Source of the DNA: Alloalcanivorax dieselolei B5
GTDB lineage: Bacteria; Pseudomonadota; Gammaproteobacteria; Pseudomonadales; Alcanivoracaceae
Length of the DNA stretch: 64,000 bases
Assembly: GCF_000300005.1 (NCBI RefSeq)
Contig: NC_018691.1
Coordinates: 1,240,001 to 1,304,000 of the forward strand
Direction: 5' to 3'
Notes under the pieces: generated by a model
What the model was told of the DNA's origin: nothing
The model's database searches: none
The model's input: only the letters and a program-made list of their open reading frames with translations
In this document: one piece after another, positions 44,938 through 56,654 of the stretch
How positions within the stretch are numbered: position 1 is the stretch's first letter
How the letters are laid out: the number at the start of each line of letters is the position of its first letter
Position numbers and translations under genes: made by a program

Positions 44938-45585
44938 GTGGCCGATTACATCCGTGACGAAGAAGAACAAGCCGAGCGTCTGCGCAACTGGTGGCAGAAA
45001 AACGGCGTGGCCACGGTAGTGGTGATCGTACTGGCGGTGGGTTCCATGATTGGCTGGCGGCAATGGCAGCAGCATCAAAGCGTTGAAGCCGGCAAGGCCT
45101 CCGGCCTGTACGAGAAGATGATCGGCGCGATGCCGACCGGCGACGGCGACGGCAATGCCGACGCGGTGAAAACCAACGCCGCGGCGCTGATCGACCAGTT
45201 CGCCGGCAGCAGCTACGCCGGTTACGCCCATCTGGCACTGGCCAAACTGGCGGCGCAGGACGGCGATCTGGACGAAGCCGCCAGCCAGCTGCGCCTGGTG
45301 GTGGACAAACCCGCCACCAAGGAACTGGAACACGTGGCCCGTTTACGCTTGGTGCGCGTGTTGATCGCCCAGAACGAGCTGGATGCCGCCGGCAAGGAAT
45401 TGGGCCGTACCTGGCCTGAGTCCATGCAGGGGCAGGCCCTGGAACTCAAAGGCGATGTCGCCAAGGCCAGGCAGCAATGGGACGAAGCACGGGACGCTTA
45501 TGCTTCCGCACTGGAAGCCATGGGCGGCCAGGGGGGAAGTGACCGCGTGCAAATGAAACTGGATGACCTGAACCGTCAATCGTGA
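44938..45585 (+). CDS. yfgM: Ancillary SecYEG translocon protein YfgM
   Basis: A 215-residue membrane-anchored TPR protein: cytoplasmic N-tail, one helix at ~23-41 (VATVVVIVLAVGSMIGW), then periplasmic TPR-like repeats (AHLALAKLAAQDGDLDEAASQL). It works with SecYEG and periplasmic chaperones. It starts at GTG 44938 after AAGGAG. The stop overlaps the next gene's GTG. Confidence 0.88.
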   Translation: MADYIRDEEEQAERLRNWWQKNGVATVVVIVLAVGSMIGWRQWQQHQSVEAGKASGLYEKMIGAMPTGDGDGNADAVKTNAAALIDQFAGSSYAGYAHLALAKLAAQDGDLDEAASQLRLVVDKPATKELEHVARLRLVRVLIAQNELDAAGKELGRTWPESMQGQALELKGDVAKARQQWDEARDAYASALEAMGGQGGSDRVQMKLDDLNRQS

Positions 45586-46787
45586 GATTTATGCAGCCTC
45601 TTAAAGCCTCCCAAGCCTCCGGCGGTCTGCGCCGCTCCCTCACCACGCGTGGCCTGGTGGCCCTGGTGGCGGGCGCGCTGGTGCTGACCGGATGCAGCAG
45701 CAACCCCAACGCCATCGAGCCCAATGATCTGCCGGACTTCGACAGTGCCTACAAGGTCAAACGGCTGTGGAAAGCCAATGCCGGCGACGGCATGGACGAG
45801 ACCTCGATGAAACTGAGCCCGGCGGTGACCAGCCAGCAGGTGTTCGCCGCCGACGTGCACGGTCAGGTCTACGCGTTCAACCGCGAAGACGGCGACCGGC
45901 AATGGCGTAAAAAGACCGAGGATCGCATCTCCGGCGGCCTCTTCGCCGGCTACGGCAAGGTCTACTACGGCACCCGGGAAGGCGAGGCGGTGGCGCTGTC
46001 CGCCGAGGATGGCAGCGAATTGTGGCGCCGCCAGTTGAGCAGCGAGATCCTCTCCGCCCCCACTGGCACCAGTTCCTTGGCGCTGTACCAGACCATCGAC
46101 GGCCGTATCCAGGCGCTTGATAGTGAAACCGGAGAGCCGCGCTGGGAGTACGAGACCGCCATTCCCAACCTGATTCTGCTGGGTGGCACTCAGCCGGTGG
46201 TGACCGCCGGACGTGTCTACGCGGCGTTTTCCGGCGGCAAGGTGGTGTGCCTGGACGAACAGACCGGTTCGCCGATCTGGGAGCGCCGGGTGGCCGAGCC
46301 CACCGGCCGTTCCGAGCTGGACCGCCTGGTGGACATCAACACCAGCCTGATCGTGGAGAACGGCGGTGTGTTCACCGCCACGTTCCAGGGCAAAGTGGCG
46401 GTACTGGACTGGGAAAACGGCCGCCCTTACTGGGCCAAGGACATTTCCAGCCACCAGCGCCTCAGTTCCGATCTGGGCACGCTGTTCGTCAGCGATGACC
46501 AGGGCCTGGTGCGCGGCGTCGACCAGCGCAGCGGCACCTTCCTGTGGCAGCAGGACAAGCTCTATGGCCGCCGCCTCACCGGCACCACGGTGCAGGACGA
46601 CCTGGTGGTGGTCGGTGACTACGAAGGCTATCTGCACTGGATGGATCAGAGCGACGGCAAGCTGGTGGCGCGCTATCGCCATCGCGGCAAGCCCATTGTG
46701 TCCGCGCCGATCCGCCACGACGAGGTCATCTACGTGCTCGGCAGCGAGGGCCGTCTGGCCGCCTACCGCCTGGAAGCCCGGGACTGA
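45582..46787 (+). CDS. bamB: Outer membrane assembly lipoprotein BamB
   Basis: A 401-residue lipoprotein with an extended N-terminal segment, lipobox LVLTGC, and an eight-bladed PQQ-type beta-propeller (repeated GxVYAFNREDGDRQWR-like blades). It is part of the BAM complex for outer-membrane protein folding. The start may be GTG 45582, overlapping the yfgM stop, or ATG 45591; the first is given. The signal is unusually long at the N-terminus with either start. Confidence 0.92.
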   Translation: MRFMQPLKASQASGGLRRSLTTRGLVALVAGALVLTGCSSNPNAIEPNDLPDFDSAYKVKRLWKANAGDGMDETSMKLSPAVTSQQVFAADVHGQVYAFNREDGDRQWRKKTEDRISGGLFAGYGKVYYGTREGEAVALSAEDGSELWRRQLSSEILSAPTGTSSLALYQTIDGRIQALDSETGEPRWEYETAIPNLILLGGTQPVVTAGRVYAAFSGGKVVCLDEQTGSPIWERRVAEPTGRSELDRLVDINTSLIVENGGVFTATFQGKVAVLDWENGRPYWAKDISSHQRLSSDLGTLFVSDDQGLVRGVDQRSGTFLWQQDKLYGRRLTGTTVQDDLVVVGDYEGYLHWMDQSDGKLVARYRHRGKPIVSAPIRHDEVIYVLGSEGRLAAYRLEARD

Positions 46788-46883
46788 TCCGAACTGGTCA
46801 GTCCCGAACGGGCACCGTGATTCGCCGACCAGTCTGAAGTGGAGCGCCGCCGGGCGCTTCCCACAGACCGGGCTACGAAGCGG

Positions 46884-46952
46884 CTGTAGGAGCGAGCCCT
46901 GCTAGTGAAATTTTTTGCCTGGCCGGTTCGCCAGCAGGGCTGGTTCCTACAG
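46884..46952. repeat. REP-like hairpin downstream of bamB
   Basis: CTGTAGGAGCGAGCCCTGCT (46884-46903) and AGCAGGGCTGGTTCCTACAG (46933-46952) are imperfect reverse complements around a T-rich loop. The TGTAGGAGC core recurs at 56514. It resembles the TGTAGGAGCGR REP family of gammaproteobacteria and may end bamB transcription. Confidence 0.65.
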
Positions 46953-47051
46953 TCGTCCCGTGGCCGCCGGCCCCCCGCCATTGCCGATTAATTTGGCAAC
47001 TTTCCCGCTAAGTTAATACCATAGCGCCCCAATATACCGTCAGAGTGCCGC

Positions 47052-48449
47052 ATGAAACCGGTTATCGCCCTGGTGGGCCGCCCCAATGTGGGCAAGTCCA
47101 CCCTGTTCAATCGCCTCACCCGTACCCGGGACGCCCTGGTGGCGGACTTTCCCGGGCTCACCCGTGACCGCAAGTACGGGGACGGCCGCATGGGCGACCG
47201 GCCCTATATCGTGGTCGATACCGGCGGTATCGGCGAAAGCGAGGAGGGCATAGACCGGCCGATGACCGATCAGGCCTTGCTTGCCGTGGGCGAAGCGGAC
47301 GCCGTGCTGTTCATGGTGGATGGCCGCGCCGGGCTGACCGCCGCCGATCAGCAGGTGGCCTCGGAGTTGCGCAAGCTGCCCAAGCCGGTGTTCCTGGTGG
47401 TGAACAAGACCGATGGCCTGGACCCGGATTCCGCCATGGCGGATTTTTACGCTTTGGGGCTGACCCAGGTGCTGCCCATCGCCGCCGCCCACGGGCGTGG
47501 CGTGCGCGCGCTGATGGACGAAGTGCTGGCCGTCTTCCCCGAACCGGAAGAAACCGGTGAAGAGGAAGAACCGGAAGATCCGGACACCGTGCGGGTGGCG
47601 GTGCTGGGCCGCCCCAATGTGGGTAAATCCACACTGATCAACCGTATACTCGGTGAAGAGCGGGTGGTGGTATTCGACCAGGCCGGCACCACTCGGGACT
47701 CCATTGAAGTGCCGTTCGAACGCAATGGCCGGCCTTATGTGCTGATCGACACCGCCGGGGTGCGCCGCCGGGGCAAAGTCCACGAGACCATCGAAAAATT
47801 CTCGGTGATCAAGGCGCTGCAGGCGGTGGACGCCGCCCAGGTGGTGTTGCTGGTGGTGGATGCCCGCGACGGCATCAGTGACCAGGATCTGCACCTGCTG
47901 GGCTATGTGCTGGAAGCCGGCCGTGCCCTGGTGATCGCCATGAACAAGTGGGATGGCCTGGAAAGCGATCACAAGGACTGGGTCAAACAGCAACTGGATC
48001 GTCGCCTGCAATTCGTGCCCTGGGCCAAAATAAAATTCATCTCCGCCCTGCACGGCACCGGCGTCGGCGACCTGTTTGGTCTGGTGGAACGGGCCTGGGA
48101 TTCCGCTTTCATCAAGATCGGCAGCAATGCCCTGACGCGCATGCTGGAAGACATCACCCATGCCCATCCGCCGCCCCGTAGCGGCCGTTTTCGCGCCAAG
48201 CTGCGTTACGCGCACCTGGGCGGCTCGAACCCGCCGGTGGTGGTAATTCACGGTAACCGCACCGATTCATTGCCGGTCAGTTACCGGCGTTATCTGGAGA
48301 ACCGGTTCCGGGAACTGCTGAAAATCGAAGGATCGCCGATCCGGCTGGAGCTGAAATCCGGCGACAACCCCTACGAGGGGCGCAAGAATCCGCTGACCGA
48401 TCGGCAGATCCGCCGTCGTCGGCGCATGATGAAGCACATCAAGAAATAA
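47052..48449 (+). CDS. der: Ribosome-assembly GTPase Der (EngA)
   Basis: A 465-residue tandem GTPase required for 50S assembly. It has two G1 motifs GRPNVGKST (near residues 8 and 186), two DTGGI/DTAGV G3 motifs, NKTD and NKWD G4 motifs, a C-terminal KH-like domain, and a basic tail [15 protein letters not shown]. It closes the conserved block. Confidence 0.95.
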   Translation: MKPVIALVGRPNVGKSTLFNRLTRTRDALVADFPGLTRDRKYGDGRMGDRPYIVVDTGGIGESEEGIDRPMTDQALLAVGEADAVLFMVDGRAGLTAADQQVASELRKLPKPVFLVVNKTDGLDPDSAMADFYALGLTQVLPIAAAHGRGVRALMDEVLAVFPEPEETGEEEEPEDPDTVRVAVLGRPNVGKSTLINRILGEERVVVFDQAGTTRDSIEVPFERNGRPYVLIDTAGVRRRGKVHETIEKFSVIKALQAVDAAQVVLLVVDARDGISDQDLHLLGYVLEAGRALVIAMNKWDGLESDHKDWVKQQLDRRLQFVPWAKIKFISALHGTGVGDLFGLVERAWDSAFIKIGSNALTRMLEDITHAHPPPRSGRFRAKLRYAHLGGSNPPVVVIHGNRTDSLPVSYRRYLENRFRELLKIEGSPIRLELKSGDNPYEGRKNPLTDRQIRRRRRMMKHIKK

Positions 48450-48530
48450 CTCGGATTCCGATAGAAAAAACGGAGAACGGCTGCCGTCGTGGGGACGGCA
48501 CGGTTCCGGATCAAGCGGGGGGAGCACGGG

Positions 48531-50651
48531 GTGCGATACCACTGTGGAATGCGGCTCTGGTCCGCCGCCGTACTGGCAAGTACGGTGGGGCTGAGCCATG
48601 CCCAGGAAATGGCCGGCCCGGATATTCCCCGGGTCCTGACCCCGGCCCGCCTCGATCAGCCGCTCTCCGAAGTCCCCGCCAGCGTCACCATCATCACCCA
48701 GGACATGATCCGCGCCAGCGGCGCCCGGGAACTGTATCAGGTCATGCGGCTGGTGCCCGGCATGAGCGTGGCCAAGGCCGACGGCAATATACCGTCGGTG
48801 TCCTATCACGGCACCCAGGCCCGCGATCACCGCCGCATGTTGGTACTGCTCGACGGTCGCAGTGTCTATCGGCCGGCGCTGGCCCGGGTCAACTGGAACG
48901 ATCTGGCCATTGCTCTGGAAGACGTGGAGCGTATTGAAGTCACCCGTGGTCCGGCCGCCGCGGCCTACGGCGCCAACGCCTTTGCCGGCGTGATCAACAT
49001 CATCAGTCGCGACCCGCGCGACAGCGAAGGCCAGGAGGCACGTCTGCGCGCTGGCAACAATGGCATTCGTGATGCCTACGTCAGCGGCGGCTGGCACCAC
49101 GGCAACGGCGCCTTCCGGATCTCCGTGGAAAGTCGCGGCGACGATGGCTACGACGCCGGTCTGCCGCCGATGGAGGACGGCGACGCCAAGCGCAGCCATA
49201 CCGTCAACGGCCGCGGGGTCTGGGAGCTGGGCAACGGCGACGTGCTCAGCCTTTACCTCGGGGGCAGCCGTTCAAAACTGGAGCGGGCGCCGGAAAGCAG
49301 TCTGCGCGGGCTGGGCGACTATCAGGGGTTGGCGATACAGCGCGACGACAGCGCCTTCGCCGGCATGGTGTGGGAACGCCAGCTGTCCGACTGGCACCAA
49401 CTGAAAGTTTCGGGTTACGCCCAGTATTCCGATGAAAAACTGCCGCTGAGCATGTGCTATTTCGACCCGCTTACCGGGCAGCACGGTGCCGGTGGCGGGT
49501 TGTTTTTCTCCCGGGAAATGCGGGATCTGTATTGGGCCAACGAGGGTGATATCGACGCCACGCTGTCCGCCGCCTCCGCCGACCCGGCGGTGCGGCAGCG
49601 CTACGCCGCCTTGCTCAGTAGCGGCGCCGACCGTTTTTGTGGCACCAGCTACCTCGATGTGCACGAGCATCGCTACGATCTGGAGATTCAGGATACCGTT
49701 CAGATCAGCCAGTGGGCGCGGCTGGTGGCGGGACTCAATCTTCGCTACGACCGGGGCAGCTCGCAAACCTACCTCAGCGGGACCGCCGATAACGTCAGCC
49801 GCCGTGCTTTCGCCAATCTGGCGCTGAAGCCGTTGTCCCGACTCACCGCCAATCTGGGCGGGTACTGGGAATACGATGACCTCAACGGCGAGCATTTCAC
49901 GCCACGCGTCGGTCTGTCCTGGCGATTGATGCCCGGGCACCATTTGCGCTGGGTGTACGCCCGCGGCCTGCGCTCGCCGGACATCTACGAGGACCAGGCC
50001 CATTCCAACGCGCCGATCAGCCGGCTCAACGGGCCTTTCGGCGACCGCACCGCGGACTGGCTGGGTTGGGATCCGGCTTACTTCTTCGTCAGCGAACAGG
50101 CCGATGGCAATCTCAAACCGGAACGCATCCGCTCCCGGGAATGGGGCTACTACGGCCACTTCGGTGAGATGGAACTGGACCTGCGTTATTTCCAGGAAGA
50201 ACTCTGGGATCTGATCAGCGGCCCCATCAGTCCGGTGAATTTCGACGCCGACAACAGCGGCAAGGTCACCCACCGCGGCACCGAAGCGCAGCTTAGCTGG
50301 CGGCCCGGTGCGCGTCACTGGTTGCGTCTCAGCGGCGCCCACATCCATACCCGCAGCAACCGTGACACGGAATTACGCTTCGCCGCCCGCGACAGCGGCA
50401 GCGCCCTGTGGGAATGGCACGCTCTGCGGAACTGGTGGCTTTCCAGCGGTTATTACCTGGCGCGGGACTACAACAATCACCCGTACGAACGCCTGGACCT
50501 GCAACTGGCTTATCGCCGTGCCCTGGGCCCCACCCATCTGGAGGCCCGCCTGCTGGTGCAGCACTTCCTGGAAAACGAGCCGGTGGTGTTCACGGAGAAT
50601 CGCTACCGGGCCGATGAACGATTCTGGTTAACCCTGGCTTTGCGGTTCTGA
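48531..50651 (+). CDS. TonB-dependent outer-membrane receptor
   Basis: A 706-residue receptor with a signal peptide ending near SHA. A plug domain follows (PLSEVPASVTIITQDMIRASGARELYQVMRLVPGM...VERIEVTRGPAAAAYGANAFAGVINI), then a 22-strand barrel ending in phenylalanine (LALRF). GTG 48531 was chosen because GGGGGGAG precedes it; ATG 48549 also keeps a signal peptide. The cargo is not known; siderophore, cobalamin or a signal molecule are possible. It is followed by a periplasmic binding protein and a hybrid kinase, so it may feed a signalling chain rather than simple uptake. Confidence 0.85.
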   Translation: MRYHCGMRLWSAAVLASTVGLSHAQEMAGPDIPRVLTPARLDQPLSEVPASVTIITQDMIRASGARELYQVMRLVPGMSVAKADGNIPSVSYHGTQARDHRRMLVLLDGRSVYRPALARVNWNDLAIALEDVERIEVTRGPAAAAYGANAFAGVINIISRDPRDSEGQEARLRAGNNGIRDAYVSGGWHHGNGAFRISVESRGDDGYDAGLPPMEDGDAKRSHTVNGRGVWELGNGDVLSLYLGGSRSKLERAPESSLRGLGDYQGLAIQRDDSAFAGMVWERQLSDWHQLKVSGYAQYSDEKLPLSMCYFDPLTGQHGAGGGLFFSREMRDLYWANEGDIDATLSAASADPAVRQRYAALLSSGADRFCGTSYLDVHEHRYDLEIQDTVQISQWARLVAGLNLRYDRGSSQTYLSGTADNVSRRAFANLALKPLSRLTANLGGYWEYDDLNGEHFTPRVGLSWRLMPGHHLRWVYARGLRSPDIYEDQAHSNAPISRLNGPFGDRTADWLGWDPAYFFVSEQADGNLKPERIRSREWGYYGHFGEMELDLRYFQEELWDLISGPISPVNFDADNSGKVTHRGTEAQLSWRPGARHWLRLSGAHIHTRSNRDTELRFAARDSGSALWEWHALRNWWLSSGYYLARDYNNHPYERLDLQLAYRRALGPTHLEARLLVQHFLENEPVVFTENRYRADERFWLTLALRF

Positions 50652-50745
50652 TTATGACGGAGCGACGCCTTTTCCATAACGTCCGACTCTTCGCCTTAAC
50701 CGGCGGGGAGCGGATCGGTGTCGCACCGCGGGGAGGTCACTGAGC

Positions 50746-51600
50746 GTGCGCTGGTCAAGGAAGGCCCGGATTCTGCTCGCAACCCTCGCGTTATATTCCC
50801 TGTCGGCGGCGGCCGACGATCCGTTGCGGGTGCGCGTGATCAGCGACCAGCCGCAGCAGCGCGGCGCCTTTCTGCTGGCCCTGGAGCAGGTGCCGCCGCT
50901 GCTGTCCTGGAGTCTGGTGGAGAGCGGCGCCGACGTAACCCTGGCGTTGGGCGCCGGTCCGTTTCGGCGCGCCGTGGAGGAGGGCGGGCCGGTGCTTGGC
51001 GTTTCGGTGCCGCCGGCGGTGGTCGATGAGGCCAGACGCCGGAACTGCCAGTGCAGTGCGATCCTGAGTGGGGTGGCGCTGGAGCAGCAGTTGCGCCTGA
51101 TCGAAATCCTCTTTCCCGGTGTCAGCCGCGTTGGCGTTTTGTATGGCCCCGACAGTGCCTGGCAGCCACTGCCTTCGGCGGCCACCGCTGCCCTGCAACT
51201 GGATTGGGTGTCGGTTTCCTCCGCCGCCGGTATCGGACCGCTGTTGAGAAGGCACTTGCCGCAATGGGATTTGCTGTTACTGCCGGAAGACGAGACGCTG
51301 TTCAACGCCGGCACCGCCAAACTCATTTTACTCTCCGGCTACCGCCAACGAGTGCCCGTGGTCGGGCCCGGCCAGGGTTTCGTCAACGCCGGCAGTGTCG
51401 CCAGTGTCCATCCCTCTTTGCCGGCGTTGGCACGGCAAACATTGCGCTGGCTCCACCAATGGCGGCAACAAGGGCACTGGCCGTTGCCGGATTTTGTCGA
51501 GGACAGCAGCATCAGCGTCAATGAGCACGTGGCACGCGCCTATAACCTGCCGCTTTGGGAACCCCGGGCGTTACAACGAAAATGGGAGGAACAGCCATGA
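50746..51600 (+). CDS. Periplasmic binding-protein-like component (ABC_sub_bind type)
   Basis: A 284-residue exported protein starting at GTG with GGGAGG upstream and a signal peptide ending near SAAA. The fold resembles the ABC_sub_bind/TrpX class (ALEQQLRLIEILFPGVSRVGVLYGPDSA, VPVVGPGQGFVNAGSVASVHPSLPALARQTL). No permease or ATPase gene accompanies it. Its stop overlaps the start of the hybrid kinase, suggesting that it presents a ligand to the kinase's periplasmic domain. Ligand unknown. Confidence 0.75.
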   Translation: MRWSRKARILLATLALYSLSAAADDPLRVRVISDQPQQRGAFLLALEQVPPLLSWSLVESGADVTLALGAGPFRRAVEEGGPVLGVSVPPAVVDEARRRNCQCSAILSGVALEQQLRLIEILFPGVSRVGVLYGPDSAWQPLPSAATAALQLDWVSVSSAAGIGPLLRRHLPQWDLLLLPEDETLFNAGTAKLILLSGYRQRVPVVGPGQGFVNAGSVASVHPSLPALARQTLRWLHQWRQQGHWPLPDFVEDSSISVNEHVARAYNLPLWEPRALQRKWEEQP

Positions 51601-53483
51601 TGGCCCAGGGGGGGATTCGCCGGCAGCTGCGCTGGCTCGGTGTGATACCGGCGCTGATCATGCTGGTTCTGGTGCTGGTGACACTCACCTGGCAGCGCCT
51701 GCAGGACGCCGACAACGAAGTGCGCGAACTGGGCGGCTTCCTGGCCCGCCAGCTGGCCGCCGCCGCCGAGTACGGGGTGCTCTCCGGCAACACTTCGGAG
51801 CTGCGCCGTCACGCCAACATGGCGCTGCAGCGTCCGGACGTCTATTACGTGGCGTTCCGTGACGAGACCGGCCAGGTGCTATTGAGCGAAGGCCGGGCCA
51901 CCAGCGACGGGCGCGGCGGACTGCTGGAATTCCGCGCCGGCATCTATCGGCAGCCGCTGTCCGCCTCTGAAACCGAGCGTTATGTGGATCCCGGAGACCG
52001 GGTCGGCGAAGTGGTGCTGGGGCTGGCTCCGGAACTGCTGGCGGCGCGGCAAAAGGAGATCCTCGCCGCCAGCCTGGTGCCGGCCTTGTTGGCGATGATG
52101 GTGGGCCTGGTGTGCGCCGGTTATCTGGCCCGCCGCATCGCCGAGCCGCTGTCCTATCTGTCCGGCCTGGTGCGGGTGATTCGCGGCGGTGATTACCGCG
52201 CCCGCGGCGACCACCATCTGCAGGGGGAGCTGTCGGACCTGCAACGGGACATCAACGAACTGGCCTCCGGTCTGGAGCGCGCCCGTGCCGATCAGCAACG
52301 GGCCATGGGGGAATTGCGGCAGGCCCATCGCAGCGCGCAGCAGGCCAGCCAGGCGAAAACCGATTTCCTGGCGATGATGAGCCATGAACTGCGCACCCCC
52401 ATGAATGGCGTGCTCGGCATGCTGCAACTGCTGGAAACCACCCGGCAGAACGAGGAGCAGCGCGAGTACACCCAGGCGGCGCTGGAATCCACCGGCCACT
52501 TGCTGGAAGTGATCAACGACATCCTCGATTTCTCGCGCATCGAAGCCGGGCGCATGGACATCGATCAGACCTTCTTCGCCCCCGGCCCGCTACTGGAAAA
52601 CTGCATCGGCACTTTTCGCTACGTGGCCCGCCACAAAGGCCTGTACCTGGAACTGGAAGGGCTGGAGCAACTGGAAGGTTATGACCTGTATTCCGACCCC
52701 ACGCGGCTGCGGCAGATTCTCAGCAACCTGATCTCCAACGCGGTGAAATTCACCGAGCAGGGCGGGGTGCGGGTGACCATCCAGGCCTCCGCCGACGAGC
52801 ACGGCCTGATGAACCTGTCGCTGTCCGTCACCGACACCGGCATCGGTATCTCCGACGCCCAGCGCGACCGCCTGTTCGTGGCGTTCTCGCAGCTGGACGC
52901 GTCGCCGTCACGCCGTTACGGTGGCACCGGCCTGGGGCTGGCCATCGCCCGGCGCCTGGCGGAGATGCTCGGCGGCGATCTGGCCGTCAAAAGCCGGGCC
53001 GGGGAGGGCAGTTGCTTCACCCTGCGGTTGCGCGTGCGTGCCCGGGCCGCCGGGGAGCAGGCCAGCGACGGCCCGCGTATCGATGACGGCCACCTGCGCG
53101 GCCGCGCCCTGCTGGTGGAAGACAACCTGGTCAACCGCATGGTGGCGGCGCGCATGCTGGAAAATCTGGGGCTGGAAGTGGTCAGCTGTGGCGACGGCGA
53201 AACCGCGCTCAACACCATCCAGGGGGAAAACTTCGATGTGGTGCTGATGGACGTGCAAATGCCGGTGATGGACGGTCTGGAAGCGACCCGGGCGATCCGG
53301 CGCTGGGAACGGGCGGCGGGCCGCTCGCCGGTGCCGATCATCGCGCTCACCGCCAACGCCCTGGGAGAGGAACGGGAACGCTGCCTCGCCTCGGGCATGG
53401 ACGACCACCTGGCCAAACCCTACCGCCGGCAATTGCTGGCGAAATTGCTCAGTCGTTATCTGAAGACGGCGGAAGCCGGGTGA
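51597..53483 (+). CDS. Hybrid sensor histidine kinase / response regulator
   Basis: A 628-residue hybrid kinase: TM1 at ~12-32, a periplasmic sensor loop at ~33-156 (CHASE8-like length), TM2 at ~157-177, HAMP to ~231, HisKA with phospho-acceptor His263 (MSHELRTPMNG), HATPase with GTGLGLAI at 443-450, and a receiver domain with Asp552 (VLMDVQMPVMDG). ATG 51597 overlaps the previous stop and follows GGGAGGA. No output regulator is encoded next to it, so signal relay goes to an unlinked Hpt or regulator. Its 3' end overlaps the convergent xseA by 35 bp. Confidence 0.9.
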   Translation: MMAQGGIRRQLRWLGVIPALIMLVLVLVTLTWQRLQDADNEVRELGGFLARQLAAAAEYGVLSGNTSELRRHANMALQRPDVYYVAFRDETGQVLLSEGRATSDGRGGLLEFRAGIYRQPLSASETERYVDPGDRVGEVVLGLAPELLAARQKEILAASLVPALLAMMVGLVCAGYLARRIAEPLSYLSGLVRVIRGGDYRARGDHHLQGELSDLQRDINELASGLERARADQQRAMGELRQAHRSAQQASQAKTDFLAMMSHELRTPMNGVLGMLQLLETTRQNEEQREYTQAALESTGHLLEVINDILDFSRIEAGRMDIDQTFFAPGPLLENCIGTFRYVARHKGLYLELEGLEQLEGYDLYSDPTRLRQILSNLISNAVKFTEQGGVRVTIQASADEHGLMNLSLSVTDTGIGISDAQRDRLFVAFSQLDASPSRRYGGTGLGLAIARRLAEMLGGDLAVKSRAGEGSCFTLRLRVRARAAGEQASDGPRIDDGHLRGRALLVEDNLVNRMVAARMLENLGLEVVSCGDGETALNTIQGENFDVVLMDVQMPVMDGLEATRAIRRWERAAGRSPVPIIALTANALGEERERCLASGMDDHLAKPYRRQLLAKLLSRYLKTAEAG

Positions 53484-54801
53484 CTTTAGATTCGAAGCGG
53501 CCGTCCGCCAGCCGCGTTTCCACGGTCTGGCCTTCCCGCAGCGTTTGCACCGAACGCAGCGGTTGGCCCTCGGCCAGCGTCAGCGAATAACCCCGGTCCA
53601 GCGTTGCCAGCGGGCTGGCGGTGTGCAGCCGCCGGCCCAGCCCGGTGAGCCGCTGCTGCAACTGGCTGCGCTGGTGCAGCAGCGGCACCGGCAGCCGCCG
53701 TTGCAGGCCCAGCAGACGTTGCCGCTGCAGCGCCAGCCGCTGAAGCGGGGACTGCTGCATCACCCGTCCTTTCAAGCGATCCAGTCGCGCCTGCAGCAGC
53801 GTCTGCTTGTGTTGCAGCGCCCGTTGCAGACGGGCCTGGTATTCGTCCACCTGTTGCCGGCGCTGCTCCAGCTCCCGTTGCGGGTGGCGCAATTGCAGCC
53901 GGTGGGCCAGCTGGCTCAGCCGCTGACGTCGGTATTGCAGCGTGCCCGCCACCGCCCGGTGCTGGCGGCGCTGCAACTGATCCAGCCGCGCCAGAATCGC
54001 CTCGCCATCCGGGCTCACCAGCTCCGCCGCCGCCGACGGCGTGGGCGCGCGCAAATCAGCGGCGAAATCGGTCAGCGCCACATCCACCTCATGGCCCACC
54101 GCCGAGACGATGGGAATCGGGCAAGCCGCCACCGCCCGCACCAGGGCTTCATCATTGAACGCCCACAGATCCTCCAGCGAACCGCCGCCACGGCCGATTA
54201 TCAGCACGTCGCAATCCGCCCGGCGCACCGCCAGGTCCAGTGCCCGGCGCAGCTGCATTGGTGCTTCATCGCCCTGTACCGCCGCCGGGTAGACCAGCAC
54301 CGGAATGCCGGGACAGCGGCGTGTCAGCACCTGCACCACATCGCGCACCGCCGCGCCGCTGGGGCTGGTGATCACGCCGATGCGGCGTGGCCAGCGGGGC
54401 AGGGGGCGTTTGCGTTCGCTGGCGAACAGCCCTTCCGCCTCCAGTTTCGCCTTGAGCGCCTCGAACTGTGCCCGCAGCGCCCCTTCGCCGGCCTCTTCCA
54501 TGTGCTCCACCACCAGCTGGAAACCGCCACGCGGCACATACAACGTGACCCGGGCGCGCACCAACACTTGCTGGCCATCTCGGGGCTGGAAGCGTAGCAA
54601 CTGATTGCGATTGCGGAACATGGCGCCGTTGACCTGGGCGCGATCGTCCTTGAGGCTGAAATACCAATGGCCGGAACGGGGACGGGACAGATTGGACAGC
54701 TCCCCCTGCAACCAGATCAGCGGGAAACTGCCTTCCAGCAGTCCCTGGGCTTCCAGATTGAGACGGCTGATGGAATAGGGTTCGGTGCGTGATGAAGTCA
54801 T
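53449..54801 (-). CDS. xseA: Exodeoxyribonuclease VII large subunit
   Basis: A 450-residue XseA with an N-terminal OB fold (SISRLNLEAQGLLEGSFPLIWLQGELSN...HWYFSLKDDRAQVNGAMF). A catalytic domain carries GVITSPSGAAVRDV and DVLIIGRGGGSLEDLWAFNDE, then a long glutamine/arginine-rich coiled coil. With XseB it degrades single-stranded DNA. ATG 54801 was chosen from the family N-terminus MTSSRTEPYSISRLN; a much longer open frame upstream lacks homology. Confidence 0.92.
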   Translation of the reverse strand: MTSSRTEPYSISRLNLEAQGLLEGSFPLIWLQGELSNLSRPRSGHWYFSLKDDRAQVNGAMFRNRNQLLRFQPRDGQQVLVRARVTLYVPRGGFQLVVEHMEEAGEGALRAQFEALKAKLEAEGLFASERKRPLPRWPRRIGVITSPSGAAVRDVVQVLTRRCPGIPVLVYPAAVQGDEAPMQLRRALDLAVRRADCDVLIIGRGGGSLEDLWAFNDEALVRAVAACPIPIVSAVGHEVDVALTDFAADLRAPTPSAAAELVSPDGEAILARLDQLQRRQHRAVAGTLQYRRQRLSQLAHRLQLRHPQRELEQRRQQVDEYQARLQRALQHKQTLLQARLDRLKGRVMQQSPLQRLALQRQRLLGLQRRLPVPLLHQRSQLQQRLTGLGRRLHTASPLATLDRGYSLTLAEGQPLRSVQTLREGQTVETRLADGRFESKVTRLPPSSDND

Positions 54802-54883
54802 GTCGCGCAATGTAAGCGCCCCCCGCCGTCGTCGCAAGCGTTGCTTCCCACAGGACAGGGGCGTTATCCACCGCGATCCCCGA

Positions 54884-54913
54884 TTGCCGCGAAGGACCGC
54901 CATACCGTATAAT
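54884..54913 (+). promoter_or_regulatory. Likely sigma-70 promoter of guaB
   Basis: TTGCCG (54884-54889) and a perfect TATAAT (54908-54913) are separated by 18 bp. The leader would be about 110 nt, without an open frame of note. GC-rich sequence lies between -10 and the start region, as often seen in stringently controlled promoters. Confidence 0.65.
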
Positions 54914-54929
54914 GCCCCGCTTAATTTAA

Positions 54930-56506
<1,577 letters not shown>

Positions 56507-56512
56507 CTCTTG

Positions 56513-56562
56513 CTGTAGGAGCGGGCCTGCCCGCGAACGCGGCCCTCGGGCCGCGCCCGCAG
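56513..56562. repeat. REP-like element in the guaB-guaA gap
   Basis: CTGTAGGAGCGGGCCTGCCCGCG is followed by a stem GCGGCCC-TC-GGGCCGC (56539-56554). The TGTAGGAGC start is shared with the element at 46885. A further stem GGCCGGC-ccaacc-GCCGGCC with TTT (56585-56607) lies just after, so the gap holds at least three hairpins. Confidence 0.6.
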
Positions 56563-56654
56563 CGCAACAAGAATTGAACCAAACGGCCGGCCCAACCGCC
56601 GGCCTTTGCATTTAAAGCCGGCCCCGAACCGCCGGCCCTAACCGGAAACGGACC

